Source of the DNA: Propionimicrobium lymphophilum DSM 4903
GTDB lineage: Bacteria > Actinomycetota > Actinomycetes > Propionibacteriales > Propionibacteriaceae
DNA: 64,000 nucleotides
Direction of reading: 5' to 3'
Assembly (NCBI RefSeq): GCF_000423485.1
Contig: NZ_KE384026.1
Location: 107,513-171,512 of the forward strand
Positions within the stretch are counted from its first letter, which is position 1. Each line of letters starts with the position of its first letter. Made by a program: the position numbers and the translations under genes. Positions 8,517 through 17,419 of the stretch are shown piece after piece. The notes under the pieces were generated by a model. The model was not told the DNA's origin. It was given only the letters and a program-made list of their open reading frames with translations, and did no database searches.

Positions 8517-9452
8517 CTATCCGACGGGAACAGCAGTTTTCTCGCGAAGCACATTCAACGCGGCGCGTTCGATCTGGCGTACGCGTTCCGCGGTGATGCC
8601 CCAGACCTGACCGATATCGGAGAGTTTGGCCTGGCGGCCATCCAACAGTCCGTAGCGCCTACGAACGACGTCTGCGGAACGCTCATCCAGGTTCTCCAGG
8701 AGATGATCAAGGCGATCGCGGTCCTCCTGACTGAGCACAACTTCGTCAGGACCGGGGGAGGTCTCCCTGGCAATCAAGTCGCCCAAAGAGGTGTCGCCCT
8801 CTTCCTCGACCGGAGCATCCAGGCTGACGTGCTCGCGGGAGTAACGAATGAGGTCGATAACTCGACCCTCCTCGAGATTCAGTTCCTCTGCGATCTCTGA
8901 GATCTCTGGTTCGCGTCCCAACTCGCGCTCCAAGTTGCGACGCACCGCAGCAATCTGGTTAACCTGCTCAGCCACATGAACCGGAAGGCGCACGACACGT
9001 CCCTGCTGAGCGATGCCGCGGCTAATTGCCTGCCTGATCCACCAGGTCGCATAAGTGGAGAATTTGAAACCTTTCGCGTAGTCGAACTTCTCGACGGCGC
9101 GGATCAAGCCGGTGTTGCCTTCCTGAACTAAGTCTAGGAGCGGCATCTGCGAACGTCCGTAACGGCGAGCAACGGAAACCACGAGCCTAAGGTTTGCTCT
9201 GGTGAAGTGCTGCATGGCGGTTTGTCCGTCCTGAGCAACCTCTAACAGCTCTTCCTGTGTGGCTTTGACGCTTGTCTCAGCGGTGCCATCGAGAATTTTG
9301 CGGGCGAACAAGCCAGCTTCAATGCGGCGCGCCAGCGAGACCTCTTCCTCGGCTGTAAGGAGAGGAGTCTTGGCGATGGCTTCCAAGTAAAGGCCAACGG
9401 AGTCTTTGCCATCGATGCCTTCTGTATTGCGTGCACGGGCTCTGGAACTCAT
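8517..9452 (-). CDS. sigB: RNA polymerase sigma factor, SigB-like (group 2 sigma-70)
   Basis: This 311-residue sigma-70 protein contains region 1.2 (DSVGLYLEAIAKTPLLT), region 2 ([52 protein letters not shown]), region 3, and region 4 with a helix-turn-helix (LSDIGQVWGITAERVRQIE). It lacks the long Lys-rich N-terminus of the neighbouring SigA, so it is the group 2 paralogue, usually tied to stress or stationary phase. GGAGG sits 8 bases before the ATG. It is divergent from sigA. Confidence 0.9.
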   Translation of the reverse strand: MSSRARARNTEGIDGKDSVGLYLEAIAKTPLLTAEEEVSLARRIEAGLFARKILDGTAETSVKATQEELLEVAQDGQTAMQHFTRANLRLVVSVARRYGRSQMPLLDLVQEGNTGLIRAVEKFDYAKGFKFSTYATWWIRQAISRGIAQQGRVVRLPVHVAEQVNQIAAVRRNLERELGREPEISEIAEELNLEEGRVIDLIRYSREHVSLDAPVEEEGDTSLGDLIARETSPGPDEVVLSQEDRDRLDHLLENLDERSADVVRRRYGLLDGRQAKLSDIGQVWGITAERVRQIERAALNVLREKTAVPVG

Positions 9453-9772
9453 GGACGTGCCTCCTAATATCGAAATGAATATCTATCTAAAGCCAAACTG
9501 TTTACAGCTATTAGGTTCAGTAGCTGCAACGCGAAAAGTTCCGGATTTGTTTCTCAATTTGGCAACAATCAGACCTCTGGCGTATCAGTGTGCGTGTTTT
9601 ATGTCACAGGTATAGTTATAATTTTCTAAAAATCTGCCTCTAGTCGCAGTCTTCGGCTCGTTTGGGGGCTAGAAATTTGGTACCAGGTGCCACAATAGAT
9701 AGACGTGGTAGGTCTCTAGCCTGCCCGAATGTTTTTCGCCGGATATTGTAACAGATTTGGAAGGTCACGTTA
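9453..9772. promoter_or_regulatory. Divergent sigB/sigA intergenic region with a perfect -10 box
   Basis: No gene is supported in these 320 bp. On the plus strand TATAAT occurs at 9617-9622, directly after TATAGT (9611-9616). This is the best -10 candidate for sigA and would leave a leader of about 150 nt. No matching -35 is obvious. Confidence 0.45.
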
Positions 9773-11335
9773 GTGTCGCCAAGCACCACAAAGGCTTCTG
9801 CAGCTAAAGCCAGTTCCACTGCAAAGAAAAAGAGCACGGCTTCGGCATCTAAAACGCAGAGCGCGGAAACTCCCAAGAAGAAAACGACTGCTGCTCGTTC
9901 GACTTCGAAGACTAAGACTTCCGCACCCAAGAAGACCGCCAGTAAGAGCACAGCGGCCAAGAAGCCTGCCACTAAGAAGACTGCTACAAAGAAGCCGGCA
10001 GCCAAGAAGACTGCGGTTTCTAAGGCTAAAGAGGCAGAAGTAAAGCCGGTAGAAACCGAAGAAGTAGACGAAATTGAACTCGACGAAGTCGCTGAGCCCG
10101 AGGACGTAAACGAGGATGAGCTCGACGACGAGGTTGATGTTGAAAGCGACCTCGCAGATGATCTAAAGGATGACTTCGAAGAAGAGGACGACGAGCAGGA
10201 GGTCGCCAAGAACTTTGGCGGCGGTAAGTCTGTCACCGTCAAGCGGGAAGGTGACGAGTTGGTCGTTACCGTCGGCGGTGAGAAGCGTTCCCTAGACGAT
10301 GTCGATGATTCCAAGTTCGATTCCGCCGAGGCCGCGAAGGACGAGGCGAAGATCAACGAGGAACAGGGCTTCAGTCTCTCCGATAAGGACGACGCCGATG
10401 AGCCCGCGCAGCAGGTAGTCACTGCTGGTGCCACTGCGGACCCGGTTAAGGACTACCTGAAGCAGATTGGCAAGGTTGCCTTGCTTAATGCCGCTGAAGA
10501 GGTCGACCTTGCCAAGCGCATCGAGGCTGGGCTATTCGCCGAGGAATCCGTCAGCAACGGCGACGTGAAACCTGAAGATATCGACGATTACATGTGGATC
10601 GTCGAAGATGGTCAAGATGCCAAGAACCATCTGCTCGAGGCTAACCTTCGACTGGTTGTTTCCCTTGCTAAGCGTTACACCGGGCGTGGAATGCTCTTCC
10701 TTGATCTGATTCAGGAGGGCAACCTGGGCCTTATCCGTGCAGTTGAGAAATTCGACTACGCAAAGGGATATAAGTTCTCCACCTACGCAACTTGGTGGAT
10801 TAAGCAGGCGATCACTCGTGCGATGGCCGATCAGGCTCGCACAATCCGTATTCCGGTCCACATGGTTGAGGTCATCAACAAGCTGGCTCGAGTCCAGCGC
10901 CAGATGCTGCAGGATCTTGGTCGCGAGCCCAATCCTGAAGAGCTGGCTGAAGAACTCGACATGACTCCCGAAAAGGTTGTCGAGGTGCAGAAGTACGGTC
11001 GCGAGCCGATCTCACTGCACACCCCGCTGGGCGAGGACGGCGACTCTGAGTTCGGTGATCTGATCGAGGACTCCGAGGCTATCGTTCCGGCAGACGCGGT
11101 GAACTTCACCCTGCTGCAGGAGCAGCTGCACGATGTCCTAGACACGCTCTCCGAGCGCGAAGCAGGTGTGGTTTCGATGCGTTTTGGTCTGACCGATGGC
11201 CAGCCGAAGACTCTCGACGAGATCGGCAAGGTTTATGGCGTCACGCGTGAGCGTATTCGTCAAATCGAGTCGAAGACGATGAGTAAGCTGCGTCACCCGT
11301 CTCGTTCGCAAATTCTGCGCGACTACCTGGAGTGA
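9773..11335 (+). CDS. sigA: Primary RNA polymerase sigma factor SigA (RpoD)
   Basis: The housekeeping sigma factor directs RNA polymerase to -35/-10 promoters. The 520-residue protein begins at GTG 9773. Its first 90 residues are Lys/Ala/Thr-rich (repeated AAKK and TKK units), followed by an acidic stretch to about residue 150, a layout typical of actinobacterial SigA. Regions 1.2 to 4 follow: [55 protein letters not shown] and [20 protein letters not shown]. It is divergent from sigB. Confidence 0.95.
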   Translation: MSPSTTKASAAKASSTAKKKSTASASKTQSAETPKKKTTAARSTSKTKTSAPKKTASKSTAAKKPATKKTATKKPAAKKTAVSKAKEAEVKPVETEEVDEIELDEVAEPEDVNEDELDDEVDVESDLADDLKDDFEEEDDEQEVAKNFGGGKSVTVKREGDELVVTVGGEKRSLDDVDDSKFDSAEAAKDEAKINEEQGFSLSDKDDADEPAQQVVTAGATADPVKDYLKQIGKVALLNAAEEVDLAKRIEAGLFAEESVSNGDVKPEDIDDYMWIVEDGQDAKNHLLEANLRLVVSLAKRYTGRGMLFLDLIQEGNLGLIRAVEKFDYAKGYKFSTYATWWIKQAITRAMADQARTIRIPVHMVEVINKLARVQRQMLQDLGREPNPEELAEELDMTPEKVVEVQKYGREPISLHTPLGEDGDSEFGDLIEDSEAIVPADAVNFTLLQEQLHDVLDTLSEREAGVVSMRFGLTDGQPKTLDEIGKVYGVTRERIRQIESKTMSKLRHPSRSQILRDYLE

Positions 11336-11356
11336 TAAGGCGAGCAGGCAATTAGC

Positions 11357-11390
11357 AATGGAGGGTAAGGAAATCTTGCCCTCCATTTTT
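11357..11390 (+). terminator. Rho-independent terminator of sigA
   Basis: AATGGAGGG (11357-11365) pairs with CCCTCCATT (11379-11387), with extra pairing inside, and is followed by a T-run, 22 bp after the sigA stop. Confidence 0.85.
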
Positions 11391-11452
11391 CTTGCAGCAA
11401 AAAAGCCTAGGAAAATGCGTAATTAACCGAATGCCTAAAGCCAGGACATGAC

Positions 11453-11489
11453 AAAGGCCCAGGGCAAGAGTAATCAGCCCTGGGCCTTT
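11453..11489. terminator. Hairpin between sigA and the convergent surface-protein gene
   Basis: AAAGGCCCAGGGC (11453-11465) and its exact reverse complement (11477-11489) enclose an 11-nt loop, 22 bp beyond the minus-strand gene's stop. Confidence 0.7.
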
Positions 11490-11510
11490 ATCAATTATTT
11501 TTTGTAGCTA

Positions 11511-13469
11511 CTAGTTCTTCCTGTTGCGGCGAGTAGCTGCCACGGTAGCTCCAGCAAGCAGTATTGCTCCTGCAACGCCGATGGCACCTAGAGAGCCTGA
11601 ACCGGTAGTGGGAAGTCCTTTAGACTTTGCCACACGCTTCTTGCCCTTCGTTGCCTTTGCTGGTTCAGCAGGTTTTGCAACGTTCGAATCGGGCTTGGCT
11701 TGTGCAGCATTTTGATCTGCGGCCTCGGCCTTTTTGTCAGATTCTTGGTTTGCAGCTCCGCCGGTGGTGTCGGTTGGTTCGGTTTGGGTTCCTTGGTCAG
11801 CGGTGTCCGTAGGGTCGGTCTGAGTGCCCTGGTCAACAGTAGAAACGGGCTGAGCTGTTAGAGAGATCGTGTACGGGTGGACGATGTGGAATGAGTCGGT
11901 GAACTCGGCAGCGTCTGTGTAGCCTCCATTAAGCGCGAAGGTGTTGTACGACAGCACCGGGTTCAACAGATTCCACTTCTGTGCGACTGGAAGCTTAATG
12001 CCCTTGAGAAGGATGGTAACCTTATCGCCGACGTTCATCTTGGACAGCGGAACGACGATCTTGCCGTCCTTTATTGTTCCCGCAACCTCTTTGCCGTCGG
12101 CAGTCTTGACCACAACGGACTCAGCAGTGACACCCTGGGGGAGCTCCGCGGAGAATTCACCGTTAGCGGTAGCGGCGTAACCATCGCTGGTTACGACAAG
12201 CTCAAAGTCAAACGGCTTGTTGACGATCTGCTTAGCAGGATCGTTAGTCGCAGCAGCGGCCATGGTCAGGTGTGATCCAGTCGTCACGGTAGCGCCAGTA
12301 AACCCGGTTAAGGCGACGGCACTCTTATCGGCTAGCCCGGTGTGATCAGCTGTTTCGTCTGCCTGCCTGAAAGTAGTGAAAATTCGAGTAACGCCTTCTG
12401 GCACTTTCCAAACAAATCCCTGCGTGCCGACTTCTGGCCGGTTGGTGGAACCCTTGTACAGCATCACGGGACGATCAGTAGACCAGTAGGGGAAGTCGGA
12501 GATTTGCTTGCCCGTTGCATCGTAGATGCGCAACTGAAGCTGGTCGGTTCCGTTTGCGTTGCCGTTGGAAACCCAAGAAGGAGTGATCACGATCTCGCTT
12601 CCTGGGGTTACGTCGACAGCCTGCTTAACGCCAACGTTGAAATGCGGGGAAACGCTGTACACGAAATCGGTCTGACGGTATGAGCCATCTCCGAACGTGT
12701 AGCGGCCCATCATCCTGTAGCGGCCGATTCCTTCGTTGATGTGGCTCGTGAAGTGCGTCTTTGTAGAAGGATCAACACCTTCGGTGTCGCAATTCTCCCA
12801 TGCCCAGTAGAGCTTGTGGCCGCTCTTGTATTGGCAGAAGTCGCCTTCTTCCACGGAGAATTTCAGTTTGTCCAGAGGTAGACCCCAATTGTGGTAGAAG
12901 CGTTTAACGATGGACGCTTCTTTTTCCTGTTTGCTAGCTGGCGTGGCTTCATTCGGTTTGCTTGTCTCGCCTTGCGGTGCATACTGGCCCAACCAGAGGA
13001 TGTTCTTCTTGCTCTCGGGATTAATTATTCCCGATTCACCTGTTCCGTTGGTGTAGGCCTTGCCTTCCTTCGAAATGCTTACAGCGCCGTTATTCAAATC
13101 CCAGCCGAATTCGTCGGCGTTGCCAATCAGCGGGCCATCAGTTCCGGGGAATTTCTTGGTGTCCACAACCGTGTAAGGAGTGGAAGTGTTTGGTAGCTTG
13201 ACGGCCCCATCAAACGTGTTTACGGATCCTAGACCTTCGCGTTCGCCATCCCAGTTAACGTTGTCTGGCAAAACAGAGAGATCCGGGTTTGTGTAATTTC
13301 TAGTCTCTTCCAGGTTTTTAGCTGCAGGATCAGTTCCTGCTGCCACGACGTTTGCTGCCTCTTCTGTGCTGGTTTCTTCAGCGAATGCTGAGCCCATCGG
13401 CGAAAAAGCCAGCAGAAAACTTAACCCGCTGGCGACAATTAGACCGTGGCTCTTCTTGCTAAAATTCAT
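11511..13469 (-). CDS. LPTTG-anchored surface protein of unknown function
   Basis: The 652-residue secreted protein starts at ATG 13469 (an in-frame GTG lies at 13496), with a Lys-containing signal peptide ending SAFA (residues 1-30). A large ectodomain of unrecognised fold is rich in Trp, Tyr and Asn. Towards the C-terminus an immunoglobulin-like region (ELPQGVTAESVVVKT and following) precedes a Pro/Thr/Gln linker with the unit DQGTQT(D/E)PTDT twice, an Ala/Lys linker, LPTTG, a hydrophobic helix and a tail RRNRKN. It is therefore a sortase substrate displayed on the wall. It has no homopolymer tract, unlike the LPTTG gene at 1.7-2.6 kb. Binding partners are unknown. Confidence 0.85.
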   Translation of the reverse strand: MNFSKKSHGLIVASGLSFLLAFSPMGSAFAEETSTEEAANVVAAGTDPAAKNLEETRNYTNPDLSVLPDNVNWDGEREGLGSVNTFDGAVKLPNTSTPYTVVDTKKFPGTDGPLIGNADEFGWDLNNGAVSISKEGKAYTNGTGESGIINPESKKNILWLGQYAPQGETSKPNEATPASKQEKEASIVKRFYHNWGLPLDKLKFSVEEGDFCQYKSGHKLYWAWENCDTEGVDPSTKTHFTSHINEGIGRYRMMGRYTFGDGSYRQTDFVYSVSPHFNVGVKQAVDVTPGSEIVITPSWVSNGNANGTDQLQLRIYDATGKQISDFPYWSTDRPVMLYKGSTNRPEVGTQGFVWKVPEGVTRIFTTFRQADETADHTGLADKSAVALTGFTGATVTTGSHLTMAAAATNDPAKQIVNKPFDFELVVTSDGYAATANGEFSAELPQGVTAESVVVKTADGKEVAGTIKDGKIVVPLSKMNVGDKVTILLKGIKLPVAQKWNLLNPVLSYNTFALNGGYTDAAEFTDSFHIVHPYTISLTAQPVSTVDQGTQTDPTDTADQGTQTEPTDTTGGAANQESDKKAEAADQNAAQAKPDSNVAKPAEPAKATKGKKRVAKSKGLPTTGSGSLGAIGVAGAILLAGATVAATRRNRKN

Positions 13470-13666
13470 GAATTGTCTTCTTCCATCTAGGCGCACAGGG
13501 GGCGTCTAGAAATGTTGATTTTTCCTTCCCGTCGAAACTATTTTAACACTCGTAAAGGGAAAATATCCCCCGAGGTTTCATGAGGTCGCAGGATAAGAAA
13601 ATCTTTTCTGCATGGGGCGAGCAGACATTTTTCAAGAACCAAAAGCGGGGAAAGGCAGCTGACGAA

Positions 13667-13864
13667 TCATTTTTCTTTCGGCAGCCAGAAACTCGTGACG
13701 TCTTTCTTTGTTTCTAGCTGGTAATCGATGAAGGCTTTGGCGAGCTCGTAATCGAATGGCTTGGCAAAAGGCTGACGGGCGAACATCTTTCCGTGGTCGG
13801 TGCCGCGGTCGTTCATAAGCTGTTCAAAATGGACCATCGTGTGGCGCTCTGGTGTCATAGCCAT
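13667..13864 (-). CDS. Small hypothetical protein (65 aa)
   Basis: I do not recognise this short open frame. It is His/Met-rich at the start, then contains FARQPFAKPFDYELAKAFIDYQLETKKD, which reads like a real amphipathic protein segment. No clear ribosome binding site precedes the ATG. The next stretch upstream holds a hairpin. It could be a genuine small protein or the remnant of a larger one. Confidence 0.4.
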   Translation of the reverse strand: MAMTPERHTMVHFEQLMNDRGTDHGKMFARQPFAKPFDYELAKAFIDYQLETKKDVTSFWLPKEK

Positions 13865-13934
13865 GTGCTTGGACGCGGCAGAAAAGCCAATGTTTCAATA
13901 GCCACGGCTACATCGTAAGCCGGACATTATAAAA

Positions 13935-13973
13935 ATTAGGCGTCACGAGCCTGATGGGCTCATGACGCCTAAT
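13935..13973 (-). terminator. Terminator downstream of the DUF7455 gene
   Basis: ATTAGGCGTCA (13935-13945) pairs with TGACGCCTAAT (13963-13973), with an inner AGCC/GGCT stem and one mismatch. On the minus strand it is followed by TTTTTA. Confidence 0.75.
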
Positions 13974-13987
13974 TAATGAAGCTTTAT

Positions 13988-14185
13988 TTAGATATTTGCC
14001 TTTGCGGTTTCGTCCTGAATCCTGATTGCAACCTGGCGCAGCTTGTCCTCGTGGGCGCGCGCGTGGTGTGCGCAGAACATTAGTTCACCGCCGGATGGAA
14101 GCGTCACCCGCACGTATGCCTGGGCGCCGCAACGGTCGCAACGGTCGGCAGCAGTAAGCTTTTCTTCCCTCACATCGGTAAGCAT
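13988..14185 (-). CDS. DUF7455 small zinc-ribbon-like protein
   Basis: This 65-residue actinobacterial protein has the conserved core LTAADRCDRCGAQAYVRV followed by a GGELMFCAHHA segment. The CxxC and the later C-x2-H-H pattern suggest one bound zinc. The family is usually found near sigma factor and topoisomerase genes, as here. No biochemical function is established. It ends 15 bp before a terminator and is probably monocistronic. Confidence 0.8.
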   Translation of the reverse strand: MLTDVREEKLTAADRCDRCGAQAYVRVTLPSGGELMFCAHHARAHEDKLRQVAIRIQDETAKANI

Positions 14186-14307
14186 CTATATCAATCCTTC
14201 GTTCAGCCCTTACGTAGGTAGAACTACATTTCGGTTCAACTTGTTCCCAACAATACTTGGCCAGGTAAACAAAACAACCAGGCGTTCTCTATTCGGTTGC
14301 TATTGCC

Positions 14308-15276
14308 TCATCGAGTAACCGGAGTTTTGGGCTCCTTGCCTGATAGAACAAGCTCAATGTTTTCAACGGAAAGTGCAGTCATGCTAATCCTGGTCTTGGT
14401 CGCCGCGGAGCCAATGTGGGGGAGAAGCACCACGTTTTCCATCCCGTAGAGTTCCTCCTCAATAAGGGGTTCGTTCTCGTAAACGTCCAAGCCGGCACCT
14501 GCCACCTTCCCGGACTTGAGCGCCTCAACCAGAGCACGTTCGTCAATGCAAGCGCCTCTCGCCGTGTTGACGATGTAAACGCCGGACTTCATCTTTCCAA
14601 AGGCATCTTTATCGAGAATGTGGCGGGTCTCGTCGGTGAGCGGGCAATGCAGTGAAATCACATCCGATCGTGCGATCAATTCCTCGGTGGTGACTCGTTT
14701 AGTGGGGGACGTGTTCGGGTTGATTGAATCGATGGCCGTGGTGTCTTTGTCGCTGTGAGCGGTATAGATGATATTAATGCCGAAGGCGGCGCCTCGTCTT
14801 GCCATGGCCTCGCCTATCTGACCGAGACCGATGATTCCGAGCGTCGCGCCCTGGATGCACTTTCCAAGCATGAATGTGTGGTCGTAGCGCCACGGCTTTC
14901 GGGCGCGAACGTGTCGTTCAGCTTCTCCCATGCGGCGGGTGGCCGAGAGTAACAAGGCAAACGCCAAGTCAGCGGTGGACTCATATAGGACACCAGGCGT
15001 GGTGGTAACGACGATTCCAGCTTCCTTGGCAGCGTTCATGTCGATGTTGTTGAAACCGGCAGCGCACTGGCCAATGACCTTTAAGTTTTTCGTCTTAGAC
15101 AACATCTTTGCATCCAACCGATCCGAAAGCCCAGAAAGCAGAGCATCGGCATCTACGATCTGTTCTGCAAGCTCGTCGGCGCTCATGAACTCTTTGCCGC
15201 CGATAACCTCGTGATTTGCGCGCAGATTTTCAAGGCACTCGTCGATTTGTGGATGGGTAACGATGATCTTTGCCAT
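14308..15276 (-). CDS. D-isomer-specific 2-hydroxyacid dehydrogenase
   Basis: This 322-residue NAD(P)-dependent enzyme has the nucleotide-binding motif GIIGLGQIGEAMARR, the substrate-side segment NTARGACIDERALVEAL with the catalytic Arg and Glu region, and the catalytic His in LPHIGSA. The pattern fits the glyoxylate/hydroxypyruvate reductase branch, though the substrate cannot be fixed. The start codon has no ribosome binding site; a -10 box TAAGAT ends 7 bases before it, so the message is probably leaderless. It is divergent from parE. Confidence 0.85.
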   Translation of the reverse strand: MAKIIVTHPQIDECLENLRANHEVIGGKEFMSADELAEQIVDADALLSGLSDRLDAKMLSKTKNLKVIGQCAAGFNNIDMNAAKEAGIVVTTTPGVLYESTADLAFALLLSATRRMGEAERHVRARKPWRYDHTFMLGKCIQGATLGIIGLGQIGEAMARRGAAFGINIIYTAHSDKDTTAIDSINPNTSPTKRVTTEELIARSDVISLHCPLTDETRHILDKDAFGKMKSGVYIVNTARGACIDERALVEALKSGKVAGAGLDVYENEPLIEEELYGMENVVLLPHIGSAATKTRISMTALSVENIELVLSGKEPKTPVTR

Positions 15277-15283
15277 GGAGAAA

Positions 15284-15289
15284 ATCTTA
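15284..15289 (-). promoter_or_regulatory. -10 box TAAGAT of the hydroxyacid dehydrogenase gene
   Basis: On the minus strand TAAGAT ends seven bases before the ATG at 15276, and no Shine-Dalgarno sequence is present, consistent with leaderless transcription. Confidence 0.5.
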
Positions 15290-15343
15290 ATGTGATTAGA
15301 CTCGCGGGAAGCCTAAATATTCGAGTCCGCGACACAGAGCGGG

Positions 15344-15349
15344 TAAAGT
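15344..15349 (+). promoter_or_regulatory. -10 box TAAAGT of parE
   Basis: TAAAGT ends six bases before the GTG at 15356, and no ribosome binding site fits in between, so parE is probably also leaderless. Confidence 0.5.
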
Positions 15350-15355
15350 CGCGGT

Positions 15356-17419
15356 GTGCCAAACGCTAAAAACAACTCGTACGGAGCCAAGAACCTAGTT
15401 GTTCTGGAAGAGCTGGAGGCCGTCCGTAAACGCCCCGCAATGTATATCGGGTCTACCGATACGCGGGGCCTAATGCACTGCCTCTGGGAGATCATCGACA
15501 ACGCGGTCGACGAGGCCTTGGCTGGCTTCGGCGAAGAAATCGCAGTGGAGCTACGGGCCGATGGTTCCATCTTTGTCTCGGACAATGGCCGAGGCATTCC
15601 AGTCGATGTCGAGCCAAGCACCGGCCTGACTGGTGTCGAAGTCGTTTACACCAAGCTACACGCAGGCGGTAAGTTCGGCACTGGAAACTATGGCGCTGCG
15701 GGCGGTCTGCACGGCGTTGGTGCATCAGTGGTAAACGCTCTTAGTTCAAGACTCGACGTTCAGGTGGATCGTGACGGAGCAACCTGGCAGATCAGCTTTC
15801 AACGCGGTGTGCCCGGCGAGTTCGACGGCGAAGGCCCCGATGCAAAGTTCAAACCAAGTCATGGGCTGCGCAAGGTCGGCAAGGTTGCCAAGAAAAAGAC
15901 CGGTACGCGCGTACGCTACTGGCCCGATCGACAGATCTTCTTGAAAGACGCTGAGCTTTCCATCGAGAAACTAGTTAATAGGGCACGTCAGACCAGTTTC
16001 TTGGTGCCAGGCCTAGCCCTGAGGGTGACGGATTCGCGTCCAGAAGAGCCAGTCGAAGAATTCTTCCGCCACGAGGGTGGCATCACTGAATTCGTCGATT
16101 ATCTGAGCGAAAGCGAGCCCGTAACCGACATTCTTCGTCTGCAGGGCAGTGCCCAGTTCGAAGAGACAGTTCCGGTGCTCGACAAGAACGGGTCCATGAC
16201 GCCACAGGACGTCGTTCGAGACCTGGACATCGACATCGCAGTGCGCTGGAGCAACCAGTACGACACGCTGACTCGTTCTTTCGTGAACATCGTCGCCACT
16301 CCGAAGGGCGGAACGCACGTAACCGGTTTCGAGCGTGGCTTGCTGCGGGCCTTCAACAACTCCTTGGAAGGCACCAGGCTGCTCAAATCCAGCGACAACG
16401 TCATTAAAGAAGATGTCTTGGAGGGCATGACGGCGGTCGTGACGGTCAAACTCCCTGAGCCGCAGTTCGAGGGCCAGACTAAGGAAGTGTTGGGCACGCC
16501 GCCGGTTTCTAGGTTGGTAGCAAGCGTTGTAGAAGCCGAGCTTGGTAAGTTCTTGACCTCTAACAAACCCAGCGAGCGTCCGCAGGCCAGAACGGTCATG
16601 GAGAAGGTCGTAAATGCTTCTCGAGCCAGGGTAGCGGCAAGGCATTCGCGCGAGGTGCAGCGCCGTAAGACAGCGCTGGAGAACTCCTCTTTGCCACCCA
16701 AGCTTAAGGATTGCCGAAGCAACGACGTCGACCGCTGCGAACTTTTCATCGTGGAGGGCGACTCGGCTCTGGGTACCGCTAACCTCGCCAGGAATTCCGA
16801 ATTCCAGGCGCTACTACCGATTCGTGGCAAGATCCTAAACGTTCAGAAAGCATCTCTTGCAGACATGCTAAAGAACGCGGAGTGCTCCTCGATCATTCAG
16901 GTTGTTGGCGCTGGCTCGGGGAAGAGCTTCGATCTCGACGCCGCACGCTACGGCAAAGTCATTTTTATGGCGGATGCTGACTCCGACGGCGCGCACATTC
17001 GCTGCCTTTTGGCGACGTTGTTCTTCAAGTACATGCGCCCGATGATGGCGGCGGGAAAGGTGTATTCAGCTGTTCCGCCGCTGCACCGATTCGAGTTGAC
17101 CAACCCCAAAAAAGGTATGGACAAATACATCTACACGTATTCGGATCCCGAATATCAGCGCAAGCTCGCAGAGCTAACGAAGAAGGGGCTCAAGTTTAAG
17201 GAGCCGCAGCGCTACAAGGGCCTTGGTGAAATGGACGCCGACCAGCTAAAAGACACCACCATGAATCCGCGGCACCGGTTGCTGCGTCGCCTTACCATCG
17301 ACGACGGAATACAGGCCGCGGAGACTTTTGAAAGGCTCATGGGAAGCGAAGTCGCTCCGCGTAGGGACTTCATCGTGGACGGCGCCTACTCGCTAAGCAA
17401 CGATCAGATCGACGCCTAA
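15356..17419 (+). CDS. parE: DNA topoisomerase IV subunit B (type IIA topoisomerase ATPase subunit)
   Basis: The ATPase subunit drives strand passage for decatenation together with ParC. The 687-residue protein has the GHKL ATPase motifs EIIDNAVDEALAG, SDNGRGIPV and GGLHGVGASVVNALS. The transducer domain follows, then the TOPRIM motifs FIVEGDSALG and DADSDGAHIR, and the C-terminal QRYKGLGEM. I call it ParE rather than GyrB because the partner type A subunit lies 2.4 kb downstream, away from any dnaA/gyrB context. Its stop shares the bases CTAA with the convergent transporter stop. Confidence 0.9.
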   Translation: MPNAKNNSYGAKNLVVLEELEAVRKRPAMYIGSTDTRGLMHCLWEIIDNAVDEALAGFGEEIAVELRADGSIFVSDNGRGIPVDVEPSTGLTGVEVVYTKLHAGGKFGTGNYGAAGGLHGVGASVVNALSSRLDVQVDRDGATWQISFQRGVPGEFDGEGPDAKFKPSHGLRKVGKVAKKKTGTRVRYWPDRQIFLKDAELSIEKLVNRARQTSFLVPGLALRVTDSRPEEPVEEFFRHEGGITEFVDYLSESEPVTDILRLQGSAQFEETVPVLDKNGSMTPQDVVRDLDIDIAVRWSNQYDTLTRSFVNIVATPKGGTHVTGFERGLLRAFNNSLEGTRLLKSSDNVIKEDVLEGMTAVVTVKLPEPQFEGQTKEVLGTPPVSRLVASVVEAELGKFLTSNKPSERPQARTVMEKVVNASRARVAARHSREVQRRKTALENSSLPPKLKDCRSNDVDRCELFIVEGDSALGTANLARNSEFQALLPIRGKILNVQKASLADMLKNAECSSIIQVVGAGSGKSFDLDAARYGKVIFMADADSDGAHIRCLLATLFFKYMRPMMAAGKVYSAVPPLHRFELTNPKKGMDKYIYTYSDPEYQRKLAELTKKGLKFKEPQRYKGLGEMDADQLKDTTMNPRHRLLRRLTIDDGIQAAETFERLMGSEVAPRRDFIVDGAYSLSNDQIDA

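Noticed and set aside
9850..10020. Apparent tandem repeat of AAGAAG-type units
   Set aside because: This is Lys/Ala/Thr codon repetition in the SigA N-terminus, usual for actinobacterial SigA; it is not a mobile or regulatory repeat.
9640..10434. Ser-rich 264-residue frame antisense to the sigA N-terminus
   Set aside because: Its low-complexity Ser content is the mirror of the Lys/Glu/Asp codons of SigA.
16013..16830. Two long antisense frames within parE
   Set aside because: They are shadows of parE codon usage; their products lack recognisable motifs.
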